The notes under the pieces: model-generated
What the model was told of the DNA's origin: nothing
The model's input: the letters and a program-made list of their open reading frames with translations, nothing else
Databases searched by the model: none
Shown here: positions 7,877-16,600 of the stretch, one piece after another
How positions within the stretch are numbered: position 1 is the first letter of the stretch
How the letters are laid out: every line of letters starts with the position of its first letter
Made by a program: the position numbers and the translations under genes
Source of the DNA: Thiodiazotropha sp040791665
GTDB taxonomy: Bacteria > Pseudomonadota > Gammaproteobacteria > Chromatiales > Chromatiaceae
Length of the DNA stretch: 64,000 nucleotides
NCBI GenBank assembly: GCA_040791665.1
Contig: JBFNNX010000013.1
Location: forward strand, 303,580 to 367,579
Direction of reading: 5' to 3'

Positions 7877-9166
7877 TCAAAAATTGTAGCTGAATTGCAG
7901 GATGATCGCTTCCACATCCGGGAAGAGATCCATGTCACCGAGAATACCTGGCGCATTGTCATCGGAAGCATCGCCACTCTGCAGATAGTACTCCAGCCGC
8001 AGACTCATCTCCCGTTCGTTGGCCAGTTTCAAGCCATATTTCAATCCGAGCGTAATACCGGTCAACTCACCGAGGCGGTAGTCCGCCGAGGCGAATTCCG
8101 GTAGGGGTTCCCCCTCGCGCAGGAACCTGTGGTAGAAATCGGCCTCGCTTTGGAGGTAGTAGCGGAAGTGAGGCTCCAGAAAATGGCCATTACCGAACAT
8201 CCAGCGGTACCGAACATCAAAAGTATGCGAGGTGATATCCCAATCATCCCAGAACAGGCGATAGGAGAGATCGAGAATATCCCGGCTGAAATGGTGTTTG
8301 GTCTGCCAGTAGAGGCTCTGCTTCAAACGTCTATCGGGGCGATGCTCATAGCGATAGTCGACAGGACGACCATCGCTTCCCACCACACTGAGAATTTTAA
8401 ACGGATCGGTCAGGTAGCCGCTGGTATCACTGAGTGAATAGCTTAACTGCATAACCGTCTGCCGGCTGATCACCTGGGTAACGCCGAAGATCAGGTCAAC
8501 GATGGTTTTCGTATCGTCTTCACCCTCACGGGTCGTATCAAATGCCTCGTCGAATCCAGGCTGACCGCGGTCAATAGCCATACTGGAGAAACCGATTGGG
8601 ATATCGCCATCGGGACTGACGGTATCGTTGGCGATGGATATACCGGCACTGAGGGTTGTGTTGCGTTTATTTAAATCCCTCGAAAGGGAGGCGTTTACGC
8701 TCATTGAGAGGTAGTCGTACTCGGCGGAGAAATTGGCCCCGAAACTGGTCTTGTAGTCACGATTGACCGGCTGATCCCACTGACTGCTGAAGGCAACGCG
8801 AAAATCCTTGAAGGTGTCGTCAAGGGGCGTCTCATCTGCATCAGTTGTATAGACACCCTCCCCCGATGGACGGGTAAAGGTCTGGGGTTGATCACTCGGT
8901 GTCGCGCCGTTCGCCGACGCACCGGTCAAAGAATCGAATACCAGTTTCAGGTCGAGAAATCGCTCATCGCCGAAATCCCGCTTTGCGCTAACCACCGGCT
9001 CGATGGCACTGACACGCTCTGCTTCGGAGTAGAAGAGAACAGCACTGTCGAAATCCCATTCCCCCTCCTCGGCCGTGGCATCGGTTCCCTGGATACCCAA
9101 CAGACTGCATGTTGCCGCTGTCAGTGCCGTGCGTATCTTTTTCTGTTTCTTCAGTTGCACCCGCAT
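7877..9166 (-). CDS. DUF3570 family beta-rich exported protein with an ApbE-type flavinylation motif
   Basis: 429 residues. A basic N-terminus and hydrophobic stretch (about 10-31) form a signal peptide ending near 'GTDATA'. The rest is rich in alternating aromatic and polar strands and ends 'ILQFSYNF', like an outer-membrane barrel. Residues 78-84 read D-S-L-T-G-A-S, matching the Dxx[S/T]GA[T/S] sequence that ApbE modifies with FMN on the last residue. The gene overlaps the DUF4266 gene by 16 nt and precedes apbE. DUF3570 proteins have no assigned function that I know. A flavin-bearing surface or outer-membrane redox protein is the inference from motif and neighbours. Confidence 0.88.
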   Translation of the reverse strand: MRVQLKKQKKIRTALTAATCSLLGIQGTDATAEEGEWDFDSAVLFYSEAERVSAIEPVVSAKRDFGDERFLDLKLVFDSLTGASANGATPSDQPQTFTRPSGEGVYTTDADETPLDDTFKDFRVAFSSQWDQPVNRDYKTSFGANFSAEYDYLSMSVNASLSRDLNKRNTTLSAGISIANDTVSPDGDIPIGFSSMAIDRGQPGFDEAFDTTREGEDDTKTIVDLIFGVTQVISRQTVMQLSYSLSDTSGYLTDPFKILSVVGSDGRPVDYRYEHRPDRRLKQSLYWQTKHHFSRDILDLSYRLFWDDWDITSHTFDVRYRWMFGNGHFLEPHFRYYLQSEADFYHRFLREGEPLPEFASADYRLGELTGITLGLKYGLKLANEREMSLRLEYYLQSGDASDDNAPGILGDMDLFPDVEAIILQFSYNF

Positions 9167-9369
9167 CCCCCACCTGCAAAACTTCGTCCGCCACTGGAGG
9201 CCTCTTTACTGAAATAGATATGGTCATCAAGCCCCGCTTCTACAGGATCGGAGATCAGCTGCATCTCTGGCTTTGCGAGCAGATCGCGTTCCCAGGGTTC
9301 AACCCCGAGATTTGCGCAGCCATGAAGAAGAAAAGTGGCTGGTAACAACAGGGCAGCCGCTTTAAGCAT
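9151..9369 (-). CDS. DUF4266 small lipoprotein
   Basis: 72 residues. Signal peptide with lipobox 'FLLHGC' (Cys18) and the family core 'GVEPWERDLLAKPEM'. The C-terminus is glycine-rich and ends in the Cys-Gly-Cys tail 'GGGCGCN'. The ATG is at 9369 and the stop overlaps the DUF3570 gene by 16 nt, implying coupled translation. DUF4266 proteins accompany DUF3570 proteins; their function is not established. The paired terminal cysteines could be substrates of the thioredoxin-like protein encoded just upstream, or could bind a metal; both ideas are inference. Confidence 0.85.
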   Translation of the reverse strand: MLKAAALLLPATFLLHGCANLGVEPWERDLLAKPEMQLISDPVEAGLDDHIYFSKEASSGGRSFAGGGCGCN

Positions 9370-9498
9370 ATTGTTACTTACTCCATGCGAACGGTTAATG
9401 CATGAGGTGACGAAGGGAGGGATTAGATCAAAGATTCCTTAAAGAACGCTTAAGTTGCGCAAGTCACATTTCAACCGGGCATGTAACCTTCAGCATCC

Positions 9499-9981
9499 CT
9501 ACAGTGAATTCAAAACCCGCTTGATCTCCCGCTCCCGCTCCCCGGTTTCGGATTGAAAAAAACCCACATGGGATTCAAGAATACGCCCCTGATGATCAAT
9601 GAGAAAGGAGGCGGGCATGCCTTTCAAGCCATATTTAGTCGCAACCTCACCCATGGGATCGAAAGCCACGGTAAACTCCGCAGCTGTCTTGGAGAGAAAG
9701 GCGTCAGCCAATGCACGATCCTTATCGAGGTTGATGGCTATCACTTCCAGACCCTGCGATCCGTATCTGTTCTGCATCTCACTCATCCAGGGAAAAGATG
9801 CCCTGCATGGCACGCACCATGAGGCCCAGAAATCGAGCAGTACCACCCTACCCTTGTATTCACTAAGTGAAATGAACGCATTCTCACCCTGGAGTGAGAA
9901 GTCGGGCGCCCGCGGATAGTCGTCACCGATAAGCAGTCCACTGTAGAGGCATAAAAGGCATAGATGGATAAATCGTTTCAT
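9499..9981 (-). CDS. TlpA-like periplasmic thioredoxin
   Basis: 160 residues. Signal peptide at 1-19, then a thioredoxin fold of the AhpC/TSA-TlpA type with active site 'WCVPC' (Cys56, Cys59) and the cis-Pro region 'GLKGMPASFLI'. Such proteins reduce disulfides in the periplasm for cytochrome c maturation or copper-site assembly. It begins 12 nt after the oxidase subunit I-like gene and precedes the DUF4266-DUF3570-apbE genes by 129 nt. Delivering thiol reductant to the oxidase or to the Cys-Gly-Cys tail of the DUF4266 lipoprotein is a reasonable guess. Confidence 0.88.
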   Translation of the reverse strand: MKRFIHLCLLCLYSGLLIGDDYPRAPDFSLQGENAFISLSEYKGRVVLLDFWASWCVPCRASFPWMSEMQNRYGSQGLEVIAINLDKDRALADAFLSKTAAEFTVAFDPMGEVATKYGLKGMPASFLIDHQGRILESHVGFFQSETGEREREIKRVLNSL

Positions 9982-9993
9982 TTACTATTCCCG

Positions 9994-11364
9994 CTACTGC
10001 CTGGCTATGACAAAGATACGCAACATGATCCAGACGAACATAACCCCCCCGATGACTGCAAGCAAGCCGCCGATACCCATCACTCCCATCGCCAGCTTGG
10101 CGGACAACGTATCCAGACCCTGAGCGGCACCGGCAGTCTTACGCTGTATGCCCATTGCGCCGGATATGGCCAATCCGGTGATGTGCAGCAGTTGCCCGAC
10201 ACCATATATCCAAGGCTGCAGTTCGGCCAACCTGCCTTGTACGTGCGGATAGCCCAGCTTTGGAAGCAACAGATAGGCGAGCCCCATCAGTCCCATGGTA
10301 ACCCCCACGATGGAGCCGTGATAGTGAGCAGGTATTATGGTATTTACACCGGAGATGAACAGAGCGATGGCACCACCGGAAAAGAACAGCAGCATCGACA
10401 TCCACAGGCTCCGACGCAACGCTCTTTCCTCTGGTTTTGCCCTATTTGCGCGTAGGAGAGCGATTAGAATCAGAACGCCAATCGGCATCACTGCCAGACC
10501 GCCGCCATATTGCATCAGTTGGGTAAAGGCGGTTCGGGATTCGATAGTCACTGTCTGGTAGAGCAGATAGATCAGTGGCACCATTAACACCGGTGCTATA
10601 CCGAGAATCAAAAGCCAGTAATACCAGCGGGGATCGCCAGCCAGGGTTATCCCGCTATGCAGGGCAAGCCATAGCCAGGCCAGGATAATCAACTGAGTGT
10701 AGGCAAACTGCAGACTGTGTCCTGCTCCCCAAAAAAGATATTCGTAATAGTTCTGTCCCACCACCTCTATCGGTATCTGCCACCAAGCCGTCAACAGTGC
10801 CGCAAGGGAGATTAGAAAAGCCAGGGCGACCGTGAACGCGGCCAGGCTTGGCAGATGGAGGCTGCTCCGCGAGGCGCCTCGAAAAGCTGTCAAGCCCAGC
10901 AGTGCCTGCAATGCAATGCCGAAACCGAACAACCCGAGGGCGAAAAAAAATAGGGGTCTCTGCAATACCGGAACATAGTTGTTCATCAGCGGTGCCCCAT
11001 CGCCCACAAAGGCAGACAGTGCGATGCCCAGGGTCCCGGTCACGGCCAACCCGAAGGCCAGATACTGCAGCCGCATCGATGCGGATCCCGCCTGAGCGGT
11101 CAGACACCAGACCACTCCTGCCATGGCCAAAAACCAAATCAGCACAGATTGATCAACATGTACCACCAAGGCGGTACGGAAAAAGTCCACCCAGGGGAAG
11201 AAGGCCTCACTGCCCGGGGTACGCGAGAGTACCAGCAGCAGGGCAAACAACCCCGCCAGTCCCAGTGCCAATACCCCCAACTGCAACCATCTCACAGCCA
11301 GCCTTCGCTGTTCCTGCTCCGGGGCCGTCACACCGATCAGCCTGCTGTCATCAATTTTTATCAA
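9994..11364 (-). CDS. Haem-copper oxidase subunit I-like protein (cbb3/NorB-like), orphan
   Basis: About 456 residues from a TTG at 11364, preceded at a 6-nt spacing by GAGGTGG; this start puts the first helix near residue 25. Longer in-frame starts at 11472 and 11532 would run into the divergent ctaA region and are not preferred. There are about 12 membrane helices. Histidines sit where haem and CuB ligands fall: 'VVHVDQSV', 'WGAGHSLQF', 'PAHYHGS' and 'LLHITGL'. No subunit II, fixO or fixP gene is adjacent, so partner proteins are elsewhere or absent. The divergent ctaA-sco genes and the downstream TlpA are cofactor-assembly genes. Whether it reduces O2 or NO cannot be decided here. Confidence 0.82.
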   Translation of the reverse strand: MIKIDDSRLIGVTAPEQEQRRLAVRWLQLGVLALGLAGLFALLLVLSRTPGSEAFFPWVDFFRTALVVHVDQSVLIWFLAMAGVVWCLTAQAGSASMRLQYLAFGLAVTGTLGIALSAFVGDGAPLMNNYVPVLQRPLFFFALGLFGFGIALQALLGLTAFRGASRSSLHLPSLAAFTVALAFLISLAALLTAWWQIPIEVVGQNYYEYLFWGAGHSLQFAYTQLIILAWLWLALHSGITLAGDPRWYYWLLILGIAPVLMVPLIYLLYQTVTIESRTAFTQLMQYGGGLAVMPIGVLILIALLRANRAKPEERALRRSLWMSMLLFFSGGAIALFISGVNTIIPAHYHGSIVGVTMGLMGLAYLLLPKLGYPHVQGRLAELQPWIYGVGQLLHITGLAISGAMGIQRKTAGAAQGLDTLSAKLAMGVMGIGGLLAVIGGVMFVWIMLRIFVIARQ

Positions 11365-11472
11365 AACATACCACCTCGGTTCTCGAGGAATTCTCCAGCC
11401 GCAGCTCGGCGTGTTGTGCAACCCTGCCGCACCCGACGCGAACCACCCAGATTTGCCATTGGAATGACTCAT

Positions 11473-11490
11473 ATCGTACCTTGGTACGAT
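11473..11490. promoter_or_regulatory. 18-bp palindrome over the ctaA start codon
   Basis: Two 8-bp arms, ATCGTACC and GGTACGAT, flank a TT centre. The right arm runs into the first two bases of the ctaA ATG (11489). The site lies between the divergent ctaA and oxidase genes. No Shine-Dalgarno sequence is visible before the ATG. It could be an operator, or form an mRNA hairpin that covers the start codon. Its function is unproven. Confidence 0.4.
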
Positions 11491-12499
11491 GGAAAAGACA
11501 TATCTCCACCAATATCGTCTGGCTGTGATCACCTGCCTGCTGGCCTTCTGCGTGATATTGATGGGGGCCTATGTGCGCCTATCGGATGCCGGGCTGGGCT
11601 GTCCCGACTGGCCCGGCTGTTATGGCAAGTTGGTGGTGCCCGTTGACGAAAAAGCGGTCGAAGATGCCAATCGCGCCTATGCCGAGCGGCCGTTGGATCA
11701 GGGCAAGGCGTGGAAAGAGATGGTGCATCGGTATTTGGCAGGCAGTCTGGGGATTGCCATCCTGTTGCTGACAATTCTGGCCTGGCGTAATCGTCGTTAC
11801 GTCATGCAACCCCTATTGCTTCCCACGCTGCTGCTGTTGCTGGTCATTTTTCAAGCCGCCCTGGGTATGTGGACAGTAACCCTGCTGGTAAAACCGGCTA
11901 TTGTCACCGCCCACCTGCTAGGTGGTTTTGCCACCTTCGTTCTGTTGGGTTTGCTGGTTCTTAAGTTGCGCCCCGTAGGTATGATCCACGCCATCGACAC
12001 CTCCAAACCGACACGCAGGTGGATACGCTTCGCACTGGTGATTCTGATATTACAGATCGCTTTGGGCGGCTGGACCAGCAGCAATTATGCCGCCCTGGCT
12101 TGTAGCGAGTTCCCCACCTGCTACGCCGGTTCCTGGTGGCCCGAAACGGATTTCGGCGAGGCCTTCGTGCTGTGGCGGGGCCTGGGTGTCAACTATGAAT
12201 TCGGCGTACTCGAAAACAACGCGAGAACTGCCATCCACATAACCCATCGTATTGGCGCTTTGATCACCGTACTCACCTTGGGACTGCTAATCTGGCGTCT
12301 GATACGTCTCGAATCATCGCCGCTCCTTCGGAAGCTGGGGCTCATCCTGTTGTTTCTGTTGGTGCTTCAGATCACCCTCGGTATAACGAACGTACTCGGG
12401 CACCTTCCATTAGGCATTGCAGTCGCTCACAATGGGGGTGCGGCACTGCTGCTCTTACTATTGGTTACACTTATCTGGGTTTCAAGAAGACACGAGTAG
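11489..12499 (+). CDS. ctaA: Haem A synthase (CtaA/COX15)
   Basis: 336 residues with eight membrane helices in two related four-helix halves. A Cys pair in the first periplasmic loop ('LGCPDWPGC', C38/C44) and a second pair in the other half ('LACSEFPTC') are the redox cysteines of this family. Histidines in 'HRYLAGSLG', 'AHLLGGF', 'HITHRIG' and 'AHNGGAA' are the haem ligands. The enzyme oxidises the C8 methyl of haem O to the formyl group of haem A for aa3-type oxidases. It lies directly upstream of a sco gene and divergent from an oxidase subunit gene. No ctaB (haem O synthase) gene follows within the window. Confidence 0.92.
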   Translation: MEKTYLHQYRLAVITCLLAFCVILMGAYVRLSDAGLGCPDWPGCYGKLVVPVDEKAVEDANRAYAERPLDQGKAWKEMVHRYLAGSLGIAILLLTILAWRNRRYVMQPLLLPTLLLLLVIFQAALGMWTVTLLVKPAIVTAHLLGGFATFVLLGLLVLKLRPVGMIHAIDTSKPTRRWIRFALVILILQIALGGWTSSNYAALACSEFPTCYAGSWWPETDFGEAFVLWRGLGVNYEFGVLENNARTAIHITHRIGALITVLTLGLLIWRLIRLESSPLLRKLGLILLFLLVLQITLGITNVLGHLPLGIAVAHNGGAALLLLLLVTLIWVSRRHE

Positions 12500-12506
12500 C
12501 ATCACA

Positions 12507-13175
12507 ATGAAAGAAAACGACACATCGCACCTGAATCTCATACCACCGATTATTGCGCTATCGGTAGCTGCCGGGTTGGTCGTCTGGTATTTCCTGTCGA
12601 TGAACAACGCTTCGACACCCGTAGTTGAACCGGTAAAGACCCAGCAGGCTCTGCTGATGCCTGAGTTCAGGCCACTCAAGCCTTTTTCACTCACAACCCA
12701 CAACGGCGCACCCTTTGATAATGAGAGCCTGCTTGGGCAATGGACATTCATGAGTTTCGGTTATACCTACTGTCCGGATATCTGCCCCACGACCATGTCC
12801 CTGTTCTCGGAGATGCATAGCAGAATCCAGACAGAGAAATCCGCCGAACCCTACCAGGTGACCTTCGTATCGGTCGACCCCGAACGGGACTCGCTTGAAC
12901 GTCTGTCCGAATATGTGACCTACTTCGATCCCTCCTTCGTTGGCGCAACCGGACCGGAGGAAGCCCTGCATGCGTTAACCAAACCACTCGGCATCCTCTA
13001 CAGACGGGTGGAGACCGAAGATAGCGCGATGGGATATGTCATGGACCACTCGGCCTCAATTATTCTTGTCGACCCACAAGGCCGCTTCCATGCCTACTTC
13101 AGCCCCCCCCACGACGCAGAAAAGATGGCACATGATTTCATTGCCATTAGTGGCCAGTCAGCAATTCCCCGATAG
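12507..13175 (+). CDS. SCO1/SenC copper chaperone for cytochrome oxidase
   Basis: 222 residues from the ATG at 12507, 7 nt after ctaA. An N-terminal membrane anchor (about 12-30) precedes a periplasmic thioredoxin fold. The copper site is 'YCPDICPTT' (Cys89, Cys93) with a His in 'YVMDHSASI' near residue 180. SCO proteins deliver copper to the CuA site or keep its cysteines reduced. The position after ctaA matches standard oxidase-assembly operons. An upstream in-frame start inside ctaA (12417) is rejected because the leader is ctaA sequence in another frame. Confidence 0.92.
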   Translation: MKENDTSHLNLIPPIIALSVAAGLVVWYFLSMNNASTPVVEPVKTQQALLMPEFRPLKPFSLTTHNGAPFDNESLLGQWTFMSFGYTYCPDICPTTMSLFSEMHSRIQTEKSAEPYQVTFVSVDPERDSLERLSEYVTYFDPSFVGATGPEEALHALTKPLGILYRRVETEDSAMGYVMDHSASIILVDPQGRFHAYFSPPHDAEKMAHDFIAISGQSAIPR

Positions 13176-13190
13176 CGCAGAGGAAAAAGT

Positions 13191-13490
13191 ATGAACGATG
13201 CAGTCAAAGGTAAATGCTGGCAGTGCGGTATTGGGTTGGAGACAATCGACTTTGGCCGTGAAACCACCTGCCGATCGTGCGGGAAACCGACGCGGGCATG
13301 CCGCAACTGTCGCTGGTACGCACCTAACAGACCCAATCAGTGTGAAGAACCGATGGCGGATCGCGTCATGGACAAGGAGAAGGCCAACTTTTGCGGTTAT
13401 TTCGAACCCACTACGGAGATTACGGGGAACGACTCGCAAACATCGCAAGATGCCCTACGCCAAGCGGCAGAGGACCTGTTCAAGTCCTGA
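13191..13490 (+). CDS. Small zinc-ribbon protein
   Basis: 99 residues with an AGAGGA ribosome site before the ATG. Eight cysteines are arranged in pairs: C9/C12, C27/C30, C37/C40, and lone C51 and C68. This suggests a double zinc ribbon or another metal-binding module. The C-terminal third is polar and probably disordered. It follows the sco gene by 15 nt, so it belongs to the ctaA-sco unit by position. I do not recognise a characterised homologue. A role in metal handling for the oxidase, or a regulatory role, would be guesswork. Confidence 0.75.
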   Translation: MNDAVKGKCWQCGIGLETIDFGRETTCRSCGKPTRACRNCRWYAPNRPNQCEEPMADRVMDKEKANFCGYFEPTTEITGNDSQTSQDALRQAAEDLFKS

Positions 13491-13602
13491 ACCTGCCGCG
13501 TGACAGGTCCAATCCCTGCATTGAAGCTCCCCGGAGATCGCTTCGCGCGAAACTCACGCCCTTCAGGGTCACGCCTTCCAAGCGGGCACCACTATTGAAT
13601 GT

Positions 13603-13617
13603 ACGCATAGCGTACAA
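13603..13617. repeat. Short palindrome in the sco/mfd intergenic region
   Basis: GTACGC and GCGTAC flank an ATA centre and are followed by AAAAT. It lies in the 207-nt gap between the zinc-ribbon gene and mfd. There is no T-run, so it is not a convincing terminator; it may be an operator or chance. Nothing else stands out in this gap. Confidence 0.3.
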
Positions 13618-13697
13618 AATCTGACTATACATAGCCGTAGCACCGTAAGTTGTGAGAGAATCGCCTGTTTTTCAACCTACCCCATCCAGTTCGATTA

Positions 13698-16600
13698 ATG
13701 CCTAAGCAATCCAATCAATCAGCGACTCCATTTACCCCCAAACTGCCTCAAGCAGTTGACGAGCGGTTGCAATGGGGCGGGTTGCACGGCTCCAGCGCCG
13801 CGCTTGCGATCGCCAATGCGGCGAGTGCCTATGAGGGCCTGCTGCTGGTGGTAACCCATGATATGCAGTCAGCGACCCGGCTGGAACGTGAACTGGGATT
13901 CTTTCTCGACACCGATGATGTTCCGGTTGTGAATTTCCCCGATTGGGAGACCCTGCCCTACGACCTCTTCTCTCCCTTGCCCGAGTTGATTTCGCAGCGA
14001 CTGCTGACTCTCTACCGCTTACCATTGATGCGGCGGGGCATACTGGTCGCCCCCGTCTCCACGTTGATGCAGCGTTTAGCCCCAAAGAGCTTTCTTGATG
14101 CGTACTGCATGATTGTGGAGTGCGGACAAAACATCGATCTGGATGATACCCGGCGACGGCTTGAGCATGGTGGTTACCAGTGTGTCTCGCAAGTCTTTTC
14201 CCACGGTGAATTTGCCGTCAGGGGATCCCTGCTCGATATCTTCCCCATGGGCAGCCAACTCCCCTATCGTATCGATCTGTTCGACGATGAGGTCGAGTCC
14301 ATACGAACCTTCGACCCGGAGAGCCAACGCTCCAGCGATAAGGTGCCTCGCATCGAAATGCTCCCTGCCAGGGAGTTTCCCATGGATGAAGAGGGTATCA
14401 ATCGGTTTCGCCGCAACTACCGTAGCCACTTCGAGGGCGATCTGCAGCAAAGCCTGATCTATCAGGATGTCTCCGATGGCGGGATGCCCAGCGGCCTTGA
14501 ATACTACCTGCCACTGTTTTTCGAACAGACGGAAACCCTTTTCGACTACCTGCCCGAAAATCATCTGGTGATGGAACTTGAAGAGGTGAGAGATCAGGCT
14601 GCAAAATTCTTCAAGGATGTGGAAGAGCGTTTTGAAGAGCGTCGGCACGACCTCGAGCGTCCCTTGCTGGCGCCGAGTAAACTCTATATCGCGGCAGATG
14701 AACTTGCCTCCCGGTTTAAACAGGGTAGATCAATCACTCTGAGCTATCACAAGATAGCGGCACGCAGTAAAGGTTATGCCGATGCGGTAAACTTCAATAC
14801 CCAACTGCCTCCACCGGTCGCTTTCCAGGCACGTAGCAAGGACCCCGCCTCCGCATTGCGGCAATTTCTCGAGAGCAAACCCATGCGGGTGCTCTTCATC
14901 GCCGAAGGCGCCGGTCGACGGGAGATGTTGTTGGGAACCCTACGGGACCTCCACATCGACCCCAAGGTTGTAGATAGCTGGGCGGCCTTTCTCGACAGCG
15001 GTATCAAGATAGGCCTCTGCGTGGCGCCACTGGAACAGGGGTTGTGGCTGGAAGAACAGGGTATCGCCCTGATCACCGAGACCCAGCTCTATGGAGAACG
15101 GGTACGCCAGGAGCGGCGGCGGCGCAAGGTCAGTCAGGATCCCGATCAGATTGTGCGCAATCTCACCGAACTGCACATGGGCGCCCCGGTGGTGCATGAA
15201 GACCATGGTGTGGGTCGATATCTCGGCCTGCAGACCCTCAATGTGGGGGGTATGGAGACTGAATTCCTTACCCTGGAATACGCCCGCGGCGACAAACTCT
15301 ATGTGCCGGTCGCCTCGCTCCATCTGATCAGCCGATACGCCGGCGCCTCTCCTGAAAATGCGCCGCTGCACCGTCTGGGTGGAGACCAGTGGGAAAAGAC
15401 AAAACGCAAGGCAGCCAAACAGATACGTGATGTAGCGGCGGAATTGCTGGAGATTTATGCCCGGCGAGCTGCCCGTCGGGGTGTGGCCTTCCCCGCTCCG
15501 GATGAAGAGTATCAGGCCTTCGCGGCATCATTCGATTTCGAAGAGACACCTGACCAATTCCAGACCATCGATGCCGTACTGCAGGACATGGTCTCGACCC
15601 GTCCCATGGACCGGGTGGTTTGCGGCGATGTCGGTTTCGGCAAGACGGAAGTCGCCATGCGCGCCACATTCATGGCCACCCAAGGCAATAAACAGGTTGC
15701 GGTATTGGTGCCAACCACACTGTTGGCTCAACAACACTATCAAAACTTCGCCGATCGCTTCGCCGACTGGCCGGTGAAGGTGGAGAGCCTCTCCCGCTTT
15801 CGCACAGGTAAGCAGCAGCAAAAGGTGATCGACGGCCTGCGGGATGGAACCATCGATATCGTTGTCGGCACCCACAAACTCCTCTCCCGGGAGATCAAAT
15901 TCAAGAATCTGGGTTTGGTGATCATCGACGAAGAGCATCGCTTTGGCGTACGTCACAAAGAGAAGCTCAAGGCCCTGCGGAGCGAGGTCGACCTGCTGAC
16001 CCTGACCGCCACTCCCATCCCCCGTACCCTCAACATGGCCATGTCGGGGATGCGCGATCTCTCCATCATCGCCACCCCGCCGGCCTTGCGCCATCCGGTC
16101 AAGACCTTTGTCAGCCAATGGAACGACAGCCTCATCATCGAGGCTTGCCAACGGGAGCTGAAACGCGGCGGTCAGATCTATTTCCTGCACAACGAAGTCA
16201 GCACCATTGAAAATATGGCTGAACGACTCGAATCCCTGCTGCCAGGCATCCGACTCCAGGTCGCCCATGGCCAGATGCGCGAACGGGAACTGGAAGGAAT
16301 CATGCGGGACTTCTACCATCAGCGCTTCAGCCTGTTGGTCTGTACCACGATCGTCGAGAGCGGGATCGACGTACCCAGCGCCAATACCATGATTATCAAT
16401 CGGGCTGACAAATTGGGATTGGCCCAACTTCATCAGATACGGGGTCGTGTTGGCCGCTCACACCATCGCGCCTATGCCTATCTGCTTACTCCACCACCAG
16501 GAAGTATGACAGCTGACGCGAAGAAACGCCTTGAAGCCATTGAATCACTTGAAGATCTTGGTGCAGGATTTACCCTTTCCACACACGACCTGGAGATCCG

